Assembly: GCF_001269985.1 (NCBI RefSeq) | Contig: NZ_BBZB01000002.1 | Location: 558,001-622,000, forward strand | DNA length: 64,000 bases | Direction: 5' to 3' | Origin: Pseudoalteromonas sp. '520P1 No. 423' | GTDB taxonomy: Bacteria > Pseudomonadota > Gammaproteobacteria > Enterobacterales > Alteromonadaceae | In this document: piece by piece, positions 9,687 through 19,405 of the stretch | Numbering within the stretch: the stretch's first letter is position 1 | Layout of the letters: each line of letters begins with the position of its first letter | The notes under the pieces: model-generated | Databases searched by the model: none | The model's input: the letters and a program-made list of their open reading frames with translations, nothing else | What the model was told of the DNA's origin: nothing | Made by a program: the position numbers and the translations under genes

Positions 9687-10169
9687 ATGAAATTATTAAT
9701 TTTAGTAAGTAGCCTTTTAAGTACATCTGTTTTAGCATCACAACCAAGCGTTGCTGATTTATCTAAGCTTTCTATTACACCAGTAGAAGCATTAAAGTTA
9801 GTTAAAAAAAATGTGACTATTAATGGTGTTGTATATCAACAAGAAGCACAGCCAAATTTAAATAAACGTGCTCTTTCTAATCACGGTGAGATCCCAAGTT
9901 TAGTCATTGGTGAAGTTGTTAATAGTACAGATAGCTTTACAGCATATGATGTAACTGGCGAGATAATTGTTAAACTAGCTGGTGATGTAGATTTAGATAC
10001 TTTTAGTAAAGATAATAACCTGACGATTAAGCAGGCTTATAAAAACTTTTATATCTTAAAATCTGGTGATAAAACAAATTTATTACCGCTTGTTGAGCAG
10101 TTACAAAGTTTACCAAATGTCGTTTCTGCAACAATTGATTTAGTAGATAAAGGTATTAATACACATTAA
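9687..10169 (+). CDS. Secreted propeptide-like chaperone of the S8 protease (ORF2-type)
   Basis: A 160-residue protein with a signal peptide (about residues 1-17, ending SVLAS). Its C-terminal half reads like an S8 inhibitor/propeptide domain: GEIIVKLAGDVDL, then KNFYILKSG, then LQSLPNVVSATID, the usual 'lp-V-xA' end of subtilase prodomains. The gene starts 15 bases after the protease stop with a strong site (TTAGGAG), and a bidirectional terminator ends the pair. As the protease lacks its own propeptide, this protein probably acts in trans as its folding chaperone and temporary inhibitor, as ORF2 does for ASP of Aeromonas sobria. The role is inferred from context and motif, not from a close match. 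Confidence 0.7.
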   Translation: MKLLILVSSLLSTSVLASQPSVADLSKLSITPVEALKLVKKNVTINGVVYQQEAQPNLNKRALSNHGEIPSLVIGEVVNSTDSFTAYDVTGEIIVKLAGDVDLDTFSKDNNLTIKQAYKNFYILKSGDKTNLLPLVEQLQSLPNVVSATIDLVDKGINTH

Positions 10170-10188
10170 TTTGTTTATTTTACTTTAT

Positions 10189-10216
10189 AAAAAACCCGCT
10201 TGTTAGCGGGTTTTTT
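10189..10216. terminator. Bidirectional rho-independent terminator
   Basis: A perfect 12-bp stem (aaaaaacccgct with agcgggtttttt) has a tgtt loop and a T-run on either strand. It serves both the protease/chaperone pair on + and the RND operon on -. Confidence 0.92.
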
Positions 10217-10250
10217 ATGTTTATTAATTAAGTAAAAATTAATAAAATAA

Positions 10251-13200
10251 TTAAGTTTTATTACTTTTTAATATACTCACTAAAAGCGCAGGTAAAAAAC
10301 TCAGAGTTAAAACTGTAGAAAAAATAATACCGCATAAAACGATAATCCCGACACCGCGATATAACTCAGTACCATCACCTGGTATTAACACTAAAGGCGC
10401 TAAACCGAAGACTGTTGTAGCTGTTGACATCAGAATTGGCATTAAACGTTTTTCTACCGCAGCTTTTACGGCATCAATCACTTTACTACCTGCTTTTGAC
10501 ATATTTTTAAGTGTTTGATCTACAATTAATATCGGGTTATTTACAACTGTTCCTAAAAGAATTAAGAACCCTAACATAGTGATCATATCTAAAGGTTGAT
10601 GAAATGATGCGAGCCCCATTTGAGCTAATAGGGAGTTAACGCCATTTACTGATACTAAACCCAATAGTCCGCCTGCCATGCCTAAAGGTATTGTTGCTAA
10701 AATAAATAGCGGATAGCGCCAGTGGGTGAAAATTGCCACCAATAATAAATAACTTAAAACAATAGAAATAATAAAGTTTGAAGATAATGACGCCTTTGTT
10801 TCTTCAAGTTGATCTGCAGCACCACTGATAGTTAGATTGATCCCTTGGGCAATTTTGCCATTTTGAAGTAAGTTGGTAATTAGCTGCGTTCTTACCATTT
10901 CTTCAGCATTTTCTAATGCGATATTTTTTGGAGGGATAATATAAACAGAAACAGTACGTTTACCATCAACCCTGCGTAAACTATCACTGCTATAGTTTTC
11001 TTTCATATCAGCGAGTGCACTCAATGGCATAACTTGGCCTGCTGGTGTCATAATAGATGAGCTAGATAATTGCTCTAGGCTTTGTTTATTGCCGGCACTA
11101 CTAAATATAAATACATCAACTTTACTGTCTTCTAAAATAAACTCATCAACATAAGCGCCATCACTAAAAGCAGAAATCGCATAACCTAATTCACTGTTGG
11201 TTAAACCTAGCTCAGCGAGTCGGTCCCATCTTGGCTTAACTTCAATGAGTGGTTGGTTTAAACTTAAAGAACTCGGGTTAGAGTTGATTTGAGGGTTGTC
11301 AAAAACCACTTCTGCCTGGTCATAAACTGCTTGTGCTGCTTGATACAGTTCGATTAAATTTGGGCCTGAGATATCTACCGCGACAGCGCGAGTTCCGCCA
11401 TCATTACTTGAGATAATTGAACCACGAGAAGAAAATGCACGCATGTACTCATAACTTTTAAATTTAGCAGTAACAGCATCCATCATCGATTGGATATTAC
11501 TCGGATCGCTCGGTCTACTTAACATCCAAATACGGCCTGCCGATACACTCATTGAGTAATAACTTAGCGGTGGCATATCAGTTTTACCATTGTCAAAATC
11601 ATTATGCGCTGCGTTAGTATGTAGATCAAAATAATCTCTTAGTTCTAATCCAATGCGTTGCATTTCACTTAAATTGTAGCTAGGTGGGGCAATCATGATT
11701 GAAAAAGCTTTAGGTTCTTCACCTTCAGGTAAATACTCTGTAGCAGGCATTAAAACATAAGCGAGCATCAGGATCGCAACTGAAAATGAGGCGACCGTAC
11801 CAATGGCTCTTGATTTAGTTTTAATAAAGAAGCTTACAAATTTAATCCATTTAGTTGAGAGCTGTAAGTGATTTTTTTGCGTATCAGATTTATTTTTATC
11901 AAAGTTAGCAATTGCAACTGGCACTACAAAAATTGCAACTAACATAGATGCAATGATGGCGCCTGAAATAGCTATGGCAATATCAGAATAAAGTTGGCCG
12001 GCTTCTTGTTGAACAAATAATATAGGTGCAAATACTAATATTGTTGTTGCAGTGGATGCCAATACCGCAGGCCATACATCTTTAACACCAGCAATTGCAG
12101 CATCAAACCTTTCTAAGCCTCGCTTTTTTGCTTGCATAATGCTTTCTAAAACAACAATGGTATTATCTACCGTCATACCAATAGCAAAGGCGACACCAGC
12201 AAGTGAAATAACATTGATTGTACGATTAAATAGCATGAGTCCTAAAAATGCAGCTATGGTACACATTGGGATCCCAAGTATGCCAATCATAGTCACTTTA
12301 GCCGAGCGTAAAAAATAATACATAACTAATGTGGCTAACAATGCGCCTAGAATTAAATTAAACCACACATTTGAAAGTGAGCTCTGCACGTATTCAACAT
12401 CATCGCTTATTAATAGTAATTCAAGACCATTATGCTTTAATAGATCAGCATTGATTTTTTCGACGACAGAGCGCATATCTTCTTTGATTTGGATAACATT
12501 GGAACCACTTTCTCTTCGAACAGACAAACTGATAGTGCGTTCACCATCTAAATAAGAAAGGCTTCGAGTTTCATAATGATCAAGTACCACTTCAGCGACA
12601 TCTTTAAGGCGAATATTAATGTTGTTTTTGCGTTCGATTATTACATTTTCTAATTGAGCTACATTTTCAAATCGACCAATTACACGAATTAAATATCGCT
12701 GTTTTTGTGTTTCTATATCACCAGCAGAGGCATCTTTATTACGATTTCGAATGGCATTTCTAACAGTGTTTAAACTAATACCTCGCTGAGCAAGTCTTGA
12801 AGGATTGACCTTTATTTGGATTTGTTTTGCTGCACCACCTCCGACTCTGACCTCAGATACACCTTGCACACTTTCCATTCTTGGGCGTATATAATCTTCG
12901 GCATAATCTCGGATCAAGTCCATATCTAAACCAAGTGGGTTACCTTTATTTGGCTTTAATGAAAAATGCATAAATGCATTACTCGAAAAAGAACTTGAAA
13001 CAAGTCTAGGTTGATCAACATTTTCAGGATAAGAAGAAACTTGGCTTAAAGCATTATTTACGTTTATCATGGCATCATTGACTTCAACCCCAAATGGAAA
13101 CTCTAGCTCAATTGTAGCTTGTCCCATGCGAGCAATAGATGTCATGCGTTTTAAATTAGGTAAGCTACGTAAATATCGCTCTTGCTCAATTAAAATGTCT

Positions 13201-13376
13201 TTTTCTACATCTTGTGGTGTTGCTCCTGCCCAACCCGTTTGTACAGAAATTGTTCTTACTTCTAAGTCGGGGATCATCTGTACTGGGATTTTTAACGCAC
13301 CTACTATGCCTAATATACAAATAATAGATACAATTACAGCAACTAAAGTGCCTTTATGTATGACAGCTTTAAACAC
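10251..13376 (-). CDS. RND efflux pump inner-membrane transporter (HAE/AcrB-type)
   Basis: A 1041-residue proton-driven exporter with the family's 12-helix plan: TM1 near residues 11-29, a large periplasmic loop, five helices around 335-490, a second periplasmic loop and the last helices at about 880-1035. Helix 4 carries GMTVDNTIVVLES, with one of the paired AcrB aspartates replaced by Asn. The GTG start shares its G with the TAG of the upstream adaptor gene, so translation is coupled. It should form a tripartite pump with that adaptor and an outer-membrane channel encoded elsewhere. The substrate is unknown. The divergent two-component system probably controls the operon. Confidence 0.93.
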   Translation of the reverse strand: MFKAVIHKGTLVAVIVSIICILGIVGALKIPVQMIPDLEVRTISVQTGWAGATPQDVEKDILIEQERYLRSLPNLKRMTSIARMGQATIELEFPFGVEVNDAMINVNNALSQVSSYPENVDQPRLVSSSFSSNAFMHFSLKPNKGNPLGLDMDLIRDYAEDYIRPRMESVQGVSEVRVGGGAAKQIQIKVNPSRLAQRGISLNTVRNAIRNRNKDASAGDIETQKQRYLIRVIGRFENVAQLENVIIERKNNINIRLKDVAEVVLDHYETRSLSYLDGERTISLSVRRESGSNVIQIKEDMRSVVEKINADLLKHNGLELLLISDDVEYVQSSLSNVWFNLILGALLATLVMYYFLRSAKVTMIGILGIPMCTIAAFLGLMLFNRTINVISLAGVAFAIGMTVDNTIVVLESIMQAKKRGLERFDAAIAGVKDVWPAVLASTATTILVFAPILFVQQEAGQLYSDIAIAISGAIIASMLVAIFVVPVAIANFDKNKSDTQKNHLQLSTKWIKFVSFFIKTKSRAIGTVASFSVAILMLAYVLMPATEYLPEGEEPKAFSIMIAPPSYNLSEMQRIGLELRDYFDLHTNAAHNDFDNGKTDMPPLSYYSMSVSAGRIWMLSRPSDPSNIQSMMDAVTAKFKSYEYMRAFSSRGSIISSNDGGTRAVAVDISGPNLIELYQAAQAVYDQAEVVFDNPQINSNPSSLSLNQPLIEVKPRWDRLAELGLTNSELGYAISAFSDGAYVDEFILEDSKVDVFIFSSAGNKQSLEQLSSSSIMTPAGQVMPLSALADMKENYSSDSLRRVDGKRTVSVYIIPPKNIALENAEEMVRTQLITNLLQNGKIAQGINLTISGAADQLEETKASLSSNFIISIVLSYLLLVAIFTHWRYPLFILATIPLGMAGGLLGLVSVNGVNSLLAQMGLASFHQPLDMITMLGFLILLGTVVNNPILIVDQTLKNMSKAGSKVIDAVKAAVEKRLMPILMSTATTVFGLAPLVLIPGDGTELYRGVGIIVLCGIIFSTVLTLSFLPALLVSILKSNKT

Positions 13377-14443
13377 TAGAGTACCCCTTTATTATCTTTG
13401 ATTGATACAGAAGTACCATCGACTAACAATTCACTGCCAGAAACAATAATAGCTGCGTGATCAGGTACGCCTAATAGGGTGACTTGGTCAAAGTTAGTTT
13501 GTACTAATTGCACTGCTAATCTTTTTATTTTGTTATCTATCACTGAGTAAACACTATAGCTATCATCAGGGTGACGCTTTAAAGCGGTTTTCGGCAAAGT
13601 GACTTGTGTTGCTTGTTGGCCAGACAGAGACAGTTTCACTTTCGCCGACATTCCTGGTACAAGTTGCGTATTTTTAGGTAGATCAATACGTGCTTGAAAT
13701 GTGCGACTGATTGGGTTTGAAACAGTTACAAATTGAGATAAATTTAGTTGTATGATGTCTGTAGGAGAGGTATCTGGGATCACAGATGCGTTTACAGCAG
13801 TACTTGTTTTAATTTTATTAAAATACTCTTGAGGAATATTGATAAAGATACGTAAAGAATCATTAGATACTAACTGAAATGTCGGGTCTTGTTGCGCTAT
13901 CCATTCACCCACATCTATATTTCTTTGCGCAATTACGCCTGAAAAAGGGGCTGTTAATGCGTGTCTTTTTAGGATTTCTTTTTGTAAATCTACCTTAGCT
14001 TGCTCTTGAGTCATTAAAGCTTTGCTTAATGCCAGGTTTGCTTTACGCTCCGATAAAAGCGTTTCTGCGATTACTTGCTTTTGGGCCAGCGCTTGTATTT
14101 CATTTAATAAACGTACATTTTCTTGATATTGTATTTTTGCTGAATCTAACGTCGATTTGGCTTGCGCTAACTGAATTTTAGCTAATGTATCATCGAGTTC
14201 TATTAAAGTTTGCCCTTTAACAACTGCATCACCAGCATCTACTTTGATTGATTTTACAATGCCTTCTTCAAGTATGGTGAGTTGAGCGTTATTTAAAGCT
14301 TCTACATTTCCGCTAAGTGATATTTCATAATTCTTAATTTCTTGTTTTGAATATACAACCTCAACGTTAAGTGGTTCAGCTTGAGCCTTTAGACCTAATG
14401 ATGTAAACAGCAAAAAAAGCTGAATATAAACAATATTACGCAT
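13376..14443 (-). CDS. RND efflux periplasmic adaptor (membrane fusion protein)
   Basis: The adaptor links the RND pump to an outer-membrane channel. I place the start at ATG 14443 (MRNIVYIQLFLLF), which opens a signal peptide ending near KAQAE and has AAGG eight bases upstream. The frame runs further upstream, but that part has no ribosome site and would bury the signal. This gives 355 residues. The biotinyl-lipoyl half motifs (GIVKSIKVDAGDAVVKGQ and APFSGVIAQRNIDVGEW), a short coiled-coil hairpin between them (about residues 90-150) and the beta-barrel domain are in the expected order. Its stop overlaps the GTG of the pump gene by one base. Confidence 0.9.
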   Translation of the reverse strand: MRNIVYIQLFLLFTSLGLKAQAEPLNVEVVYSKQEIKNYEISLSGNVEALNNAQLTILEEGIVKSIKVDAGDAVVKGQTLIELDDTLAKIQLAQAKSTLDSAKIQYQENVRLLNEIQALAQKQVIAETLLSERKANLALSKALMTQEQAKVDLQKEILKRHALTAPFSGVIAQRNIDVGEWIAQQDPTFQLVSNDSLRIFINIPQEYFNKIKTSTAVNASVIPDTSPTDIIQLNLSQFVTVSNPISRTFQARIDLPKNTQLVPGMSAKVKLSLSGQQATQVTLPKTALKRHPDDSYSVYSVIDNKIKRLAVQLVQTNFDQVTLLGVPDHAAIIVSGSELLVDGTSVSIKDNKGVL

Positions 14444-14500
14444 ATATAACCTTAAATAAATTTTGATAAATTGAATTAATATTATGCAATTTATCAAACG

Positions 14501-14520
14501 CAGCGTGAACGGAACGTGAA
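14501..14520. promoter_or_regulatory. Tandem 11-bp repeat upstream of the efflux operon
   Basis: The half-sites CGTGAAC and CGTGAA are repeated in direct orientation with 11-bp spacing, the typical layout for an OmpR/PhoB-family dimer. The site is about 60-80 bases upstream of the adaptor start. The same motif occurs in reverse at 14590-14606, in front of the response-regulator gene. Confidence 0.55.
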
Positions 14521-14589
14521 AACAGTTCTCATTTAGAGTCAGAGAAATGAACCTGAAACATTTAAACATGCTAATTAAGGTGAAGAGAT

Positions 14590-14606
14590 TGGATGTTCAC
14601 GTTCCT
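14590..14606. promoter_or_regulatory. Second copy of the tandem repeat, in front of the response regulator
   Basis: Read on the minus strand, GTGAT and GTGAAC lie 11 bp apart. The 10-mer ttcacgttcc at 14596-14605 is the exact reverse complement of ggaacgtgaa at 14511-14520. It lies about 50-65 bases before the response-regulator ATG, which suggests autoregulation. Confidence 0.5.
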
Positions 14607-14655
14607 ATCACATTAGATTCGCTTATAATAAACATGAGACTATTTAGGAAGATAT

Positions 14656-15318
14656 ATGCGCATCTTACTTGTTGAAGATAATACTGATTTAGCTGCTAGT
14701 TTAGTTGATTACTTAGAAATGAAAGGACATAGTTGTGATTTAGCTTTTAATGGTGAAGCGGGTCTAAACGCCGCAATCTCAAATACTTACGATATGTATA
14801 TTTTTGATATTGCGATGCCTAAAATGGATGGCTTAGAACTGTGTAATGTTATAAGAACGCAATACTATGATTATACACCTATTTTATTTTTAACTGCCCG
14901 AGATACGCTTGAAGACAAAATAGCTGGTTTTGCAGCGGGAGCGGATGACTATTTAATTAAGCCATTTGCTTTAAGTGAATTAATTATGCGCTTAGAAGCA
15001 ATATATAAACGCTATACAGGTGTGAAAACCCAGCTACAAGTAGCCGATTTACAGGTGAATTTAAAAACCGAAGAAGTATCTAGAGCAAATTCAAAAATAT
15101 CGCTTTCGCCAAATACCTATAAATTATTAGTAATTTTAATGCATCGTACGCCTGAAGTCGTTTTAAGGCATGAACTTGAGCATTTAGTTTGGGGTGAGGA
15201 GCTACCTGACAGTGACTCGTTAAGAAGCCATATTTATAAACTACGCAGTAAAATTGATAAACCTTTTGATATTCCATTAATAAAAACAGCAAAGGGCAGA
15301 GGGTTTAGTATTTCATGA
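14656..15318 (+). CDS. OmpR/PhoB-family response regulator
   Basis: A 220-residue two-component regulator. The receiver domain (about residues 1-115) has the acidic pocket VEDN, the phospho-acceptor Asp51 (FDIAMP), Thr in LTARD and Lys in IKPF. The winged-helix DNA-binding domain (about 125-220) ends KTAKGRGFSIS. The gene diverges from the efflux operon and overlaps the kinase gene by four bases (ATGA). The paired tandem repeats in the 212-base divergent region are its best candidate binding sites, so it probably activates the pump and itself. Confidence 0.92.
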   Translation: MRILLVEDNTDLAASLVDYLEMKGHSCDLAFNGEAGLNAAISNTYDMYIFDIAMPKMDGLELCNVIRTQYYDYTPILFLTARDTLEDKIAGFAAGADDYLIKPFALSELIMRLEAIYKRYTGVKTQLQVADLQVNLKTEEVSRANSKISLSPNTYKLLVILMHRTPEVVLRHELEHLVWGEELPDSDSLRSHIYKLRSKIDKPFDIPLIKTAKGRGFSIS

Positions 15319-16670
15319 AACTATTTCAAAGTATTCGTTTTAGAATTGTAGTTGCCTGTATTTTCTTTTCAATTATTGTAACTGCTTGTTATGGATGGCT
15401 TACGTTTTATGGCGCGAGTGTTAATTCTGATGAACTATTTAATTGGTATATATCACAAGAAGCTGATTTGATAATCGCTGAATATAATCAAGATCCGAGT
15501 AAAGAACTGAACAAAAGTACAACGGCTAAAGTATTGATTTCAGATGAGCGCAATGTCATTAAATTACTAGCACAACATTTTGAAGGCAAAAGAAGTCAAA
15601 CTCAATTTGAAAAAGCTAACTCTTTAGATCAAATTAGACTACCAGGCCCGACATTTATTACAGAGCAAGGATATACCATATATGAATTTAGTGATGATAA
15701 TATTACAGTTCATATTTTAAAATCGACATTACCAAAGCTAAAAAATAAATACTTTTATTATATTGTTGATGTGACTAAGTTTGGTAGTTACGAGAATAAT
15801 TCCAGAAAATATATCGTAAGTGTATTTTTAAAAGTACTGATAGGAATTATGTTATTGGGTTTGATCATTGGATTTGCTTTGGCAAAGATGGTGGTGTCAC
15901 CACTGACACGGTTGGCAAAGTCGGTAGATTCAATTGATTATAGACAACTGAAAAAATCTAAAGAAACCTATTTTAATGATGAAATTGGCTTTCTAGCCAA
16001 CAGAATTGATTCTTTTGTCGTTAGAACAAATGACTTTATTAAAAGAGAAAAAGCATTTTCACGTGATGTCAGTCATGAACTAAGAACACCTCTTGCAAGT
16101 AGCCAAGCAGCACTTGAGTTAGCTATGTCTACTGATGAAGGTCAACAAGGTGTGATGAATAAATTTTTGCAACGTATGTTTCGTGCAAATAAGGATATGA
16201 CACATTTAATTGAAACTTTTTTGTTATTAGGCCGAGAAGAATCATCAAATTTAAGTACTATTGAGTTTAATTTACATGAGTTAGTTAATCGCTCTTTTAC
16301 TAAACATGCTTACTTGAAACGAACATCTCATATCCAATGCATTAATAAAATCGAACCTAATTGTATTATACGTGAGGCTGAGCAGTACTTAGCAATCGTG
16401 ATTGATAACTTGGTGCGCAACGCACTACAACATACAAATGATGGTTATGTATTAGTATACGCAGATGGTAATAAAATTTTTGTTGAAGATACCGGTGATG
16501 GTGTTGATAAGAATGAAAAACAAGTTCAACAAGTTAATGTTCTTAAAAAATCAGGTGTTGGTTTATCAATTGTAAAACGCTTAAGTGAAAGCCAAAACTG
16601 GCACGTAGAAATGTTGAGTAAACATGGAGAGGGCACGTGTGTTTCTATCACTATATCAACGTCATTGTAA
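15315..16670 (+). CDS. Sensor histidine kinase
   Basis: A 451-residue membrane kinase. TM1 is at about residues 10-30 and TM2 at about 168-192, enclosing a periplasmic sensor loop of about 135 residues with no recognised fold. A HAMP-like linker follows. The H-box is FSRDVSHELRTPL with His254 as the phosphorylated residue, and the N-box (LVRNALQHT), G1 (VEDTGDGV) and G2 (GVGLSIVK) complete the ATPase domain. Translation is coupled to the response regulator through ATGA. Its signal is unknown but is likely a substrate of the adjacent efflux pump or envelope stress. Confidence 0.92.
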   Translation: MKLFQSIRFRIVVACIFFSIIVTACYGWLTFYGASVNSDELFNWYISQEADLIIAEYNQDPSKELNKSTTAKVLISDERNVIKLLAQHFEGKRSQTQFEKANSLDQIRLPGPTFITEQGYTIYEFSDDNITVHILKSTLPKLKNKYFYYIVDVTKFGSYENNSRKYIVSVFLKVLIGIMLLGLIIGFALAKMVVSPLTRLAKSVDSIDYRQLKKSKETYFNDEIGFLANRIDSFVVRTNDFIKREKAFSRDVSHELRTPLASSQAALELAMSTDEGQQGVMNKFLQRMFRANKDMTHLIETFLLLGREESSNLSTIEFNLHELVNRSFTKHAYLKRTSHIQCINKIEPNCIIREAEQYLAIVIDNLVRNALQHTNDGYVLVYADGNKIFVEDTGDGVDKNEKQVQQVNVLKKSGVGLSIVKRLSESQNWHVEMLSKHGEGTCVSITISTSL

Positions 16671-16860
16671 TCATTTAGTTCCAGTAATTAATACTCTACT
16701 AGCCTGTTTTTGAAATACTTTCCTATATCGAGCTTAAATTATTTATCTCGTCTTAATTACTTGCATGGTGATATAAATCGTACTTTAATAACGTGATTCA
16801 CAATAATTATTATTTAGACTTGCGGGGCGCTTGTCTTATTTTAAGCACAAGGATGTATAA

Positions 16861-18036
16861 ATGCCGTTACCTAAGGTATTGGCAATAGGTAAATACATGA
16901 CTATCAGAAAGACCTTTTTTTGGCTGCATTTGATTATTGGCTGTAGTGTGGCAATTTTTATATTTTTAATGTCAATTACAGGTGTCGCGTTAACTTATGA
17001 GCGCCAAATGATTAAATCAGCAGAGCGTAGTGATTATCCAAGTAAGCCTGAAAATATAAATCAGCCTTTGCCTTTGTCAGAAATTTTAGTGATCGCACAA
17101 GGCTATGAAACTAAAAAGACGCCTCAAATCGTCATAGAAAATCGGCCTAATGCACCTGTTATCATTAAAGATGGTAGAATAAAAGTGGCTTATTTAAACC
17201 CTTATACAGGTAAAGAAATGGCAGTTCCGGGGCAGGGCACTAAAACTTTTCTTCGTAAATTACGTGCGTTTCATCGTTGGTTAACTTTAGATGGTAAATT
17301 CAGTGAAAATGGTCGCTGGGTAAATGGCATCTCTAATGTCATTTTTATTGGTTTGATTTTATCTGGTCTTTATTTATGGCTACCTAAAAAACTTAAATCT
17401 CGCGCACTAAAACAAAGACTGACTTTAAGCGGAAACTATAAAAATAAAAGTGCAAGAAATTACCAATGGCATAATGTTTTTGGTTTTTATATGGCACCAG
17501 TGTTATTTATTTTGGCTTTTACAGCGATATTCTTTTCATTTAAATGGCCAGGTCAAACACTCAAACAATATGTATCAACACAATCAACTGAGATGACTAA
17601 ACCAGTAGCGCTTGCAATGGAACAAAAGTCACTTTTATTACCTATTGATAAGCAGTTGGTCACGGTCAAAACGCATTATCCACAATGGCAAAATATTCAA
17701 TTTTCGTTAGGTAATGTGCAAACCAGTAGTAAAATTTATAATGTTGATAATGGCAATGGTGGTGAGCCACAAAAGCGTGTTTCTGTATTAATAGATGGCT
17801 TTAATGGTGAGTTAATCGAAGAAATGAAATTTGAACAAAAATCAACTTATAGCAAACTACGTAGCTATATTAGATTTGGTCATACAGGTGAAGTGTTTGG
17901 CATATTAGGCCAAACGATTGCAGGTATCGCCTCATTACTAGCTTGTTTATTGGTTTATACTGGCGTTATGTTATCTTGGCGACGCTACCAAAGCAGTAAA
18001 AATGTTAAGGAAGCCGAAACAGAGTTGATAAGCTAA
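16861..18036 (+). CDS. PepSY-domain membrane protein (PiuB-like)
   Basis: A 391-residue inner-membrane protein of the PepSY-associated TM family, often linked to iron-siderophore uptake or reduction. Helices are visible near residues 20-45 (WLHLIIGCSVAIFIF), 150-175, 205-228 and 340-368. Conserved His and Trp residues stand at the ends: FHRW in the first loop, and YQWHNVFG and RFGHTGEVFG later. The RBS AAGGA lies about 8 bases before ATG 16861. Met13 is an alternative start. No TonB receptor is directly attached, and a weak AT-rich palindrome upstream is not good enough to call a Fur box. Confidence 0.82.
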   Translation: MPLPKVLAIGKYMTIRKTFFWLHLIIGCSVAIFIFLMSITGVALTYERQMIKSAERSDYPSKPENINQPLPLSEILVIAQGYETKKTPQIVIENRPNAPVIIKDGRIKVAYLNPYTGKEMAVPGQGTKTFLRKLRAFHRWLTLDGKFSENGRWVNGISNVIFIGLILSGLYLWLPKKLKSRALKQRLTLSGNYKNKSARNYQWHNVFGFYMAPVLFILAFTAIFFSFKWPGQTLKQYVSTQSTEMTKPVALAMEQKSLLLPIDKQLVTVKTHYPQWQNIQFSLGNVQTSSKIYNVDNGNGGEPQKRVSVLIDGFNGELIEEMKFEQKSTYSKLRSYIRFGHTGEVFGILGQTIAGIASLLACLLVYTGVMLSWRRYQSSKNVKEAETELIS

Positions 18037-18057
18037 TTATTTTTATTGATTCAATAC

Positions 18058-18081
18058 AAACCCGCATTCTGTGGGTTTTTT
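18058..18081. terminator. Rho-independent terminator
   Basis: The stem aaacccgca with tgtgggttt (one G-T pair) has a ttc loop and is followed by a T-run. It ends the PepSY gene and may also serve the convergent diguanylate cyclase. Confidence 0.85.
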
Positions 18082-18109
18082 TATACATGTGATGTATTGT
18101 TCAATTTAA

Positions 18110-19405
18110 TTAGATGAATTGTGAGACTTGATCTCGGCCATTATTTTTAGCGTTATAAAGTGCTTTGTCTGCGCGTTTAAATAACTGTTCAAAAGAATCA
18201 TCTTCTGCTTTTAAGCTGGTTACTCCTAAACTCACCGTCATAGTAATTTCACCTTGGAAATCACCTTTAATAATCAGTTTAGCCAGTGTTTGTCTAATAC
18301 GTTCTGCAACTTGATTCGCAACATCTACCGGGGTTTCAGGCAATAATAAACTAAACTCCTCACCACCAATACGCGCTAAAGTATCTTCGTTTCTAATTAC
18401 TGGCTGTAAAGCTTTAGCTAGTTTTATCAGTACTTGATCACCTGCAGGGTGGCCAAATTGGTCATTAATATTTTTAAAATGATCGATATCAAAAGAGATT
18501 AATGAAAGTGAATTGTTGTGCCTTCTTGTACGGTTAAATTCTTTTTCAGCTTGTTCTATAAAAAATCGACGATTATACAGTTCAGTTAAAGGGTCCGTAT
18601 TGGCTTGTTTTTTAAATTGTTCTTTTAGTTGATATAATTCCGTAACGTCTGATGAAAAGCCAATAATCGCGGGGAGTTCACCTTCTTGGTTATAAGGCAC
18701 TTTGATACTTAAATACCTGCAATATTTACCGTCTTCTCCAATTACTTCTTCGTCTATTACTTGCTTTTGATTAGTTTCAAAAACGACTTTATCAGATTGA
18801 TAAAAGTGATCGGCTATTTCTGCCGGTAAAATATCATTTTCTTTTTTTCCTATTATGTCTTCCACTGGAAAACCGAATAATTCAGCTGTTTTATTGTTTA
18901 CATACAGGAGCTCTCTTTGGGAGTTTTTCATATAAATGTGTGCATCTACATTATCAAGTACAGTGTCTAAGAGCTTTTTTTGTTGGCGGATTATCTTTTG
19001 TAGCTTTTTTTCTTCGGTTATATCAGTAGATATACCGCACATACCAACTATCTTTTGGTTATCATTAAAAAGCGGTTTTTTTACGGTACGATAAATGTGC
19101 GTTTGGCCAGTTTCTTTAATAACGTTAGTCTCTTCATTTTCAGTGGTAACGCCGTCAGTCATAACTTTATTATCATTGACTTTTAATTGTTTTGATAAAG
19201 GAAGATCAAAAAAATGACTATCATCTTTTCCTAATACTTCATTTAATGGGCGATTAAATAAGTCTAATACTGCTTGGTTTGCATATACATAACATCCATT
19301 TAAATCCTTAGCATAAATAAAAGCGCCTACATTTGTTAGCATATTTTCTAATAGTCTTAGCTGCTTTTGAAGTTGCTCTGGAGGGGTGGTAGATGTTTTT
19401 TGCAT
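18110..19405 (-). CDS. PAS-PAS-GGDEF diguanylate cyclase
   Basis: A 431-residue soluble sensor that makes cyclic di-GMP from two GTP. Two PAS domains (about residues 15-135 and 140-258, each ending in a DIT/DVT helix) are followed by a GGDEF domain (about 265-431). The active site reads GGEEF. An RNED sequence five residues before it fits the RxxD inhibitory I-site, so product inhibition is expected. FDIDHFKNINDxFGH is the usual metal/GTP-binding segment. There is no EAL domain or membrane helix. The PAS ligands are unknown. Confidence 0.92.
   Translation of the reverse strand: MQKTSTTPPEQLQKQLRLLENMLTNVGAFIYAKDLNGCYVYANQAVLDLFNRPLNEVLGKDDSHFFDLPLSKQLKVNDNKVMTDGVTTENEETNVIKETGQTHIYRTVKKPLFNDNQKIVGMCGISTDITEEKKLQKIIRQQKKLLDTVLDNVDAHIYMKNSQRELLYVNNKTAELFGFPVEDIIGKKENDILPAEIADHFYQSDKVVFETNQKQVIDEEVIGEDGKYCRYLSIKVPYNQEGELPAIIGFSSDVTELYQLKEQFKKQANTDPLTELYNRRFFIEQAEKEFNRTRRHNNSLSLISFDIDHFKNINDQFGHPAGDQVLIKLAKALQPVIRNEDTLARIGGEEFSLLLPETPVDVANQVAERIRQTLAKLIIKGDFQGEITMTVSLGVTSLKAEDDSFEQLFKRADKALYNAKNNGRDQVSQFI

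Noticed and set aside
13376..14569. Longer start for the efflux adaptor
   Set aside because: The 42 extra codons have no ribosome site and would bury the signal peptide that starts at 14443.
16741..16860. Fur box upstream of the PepSY gene
   Set aside because: Only an AT-rich partial match to the consensus; not better than chance in this composition.
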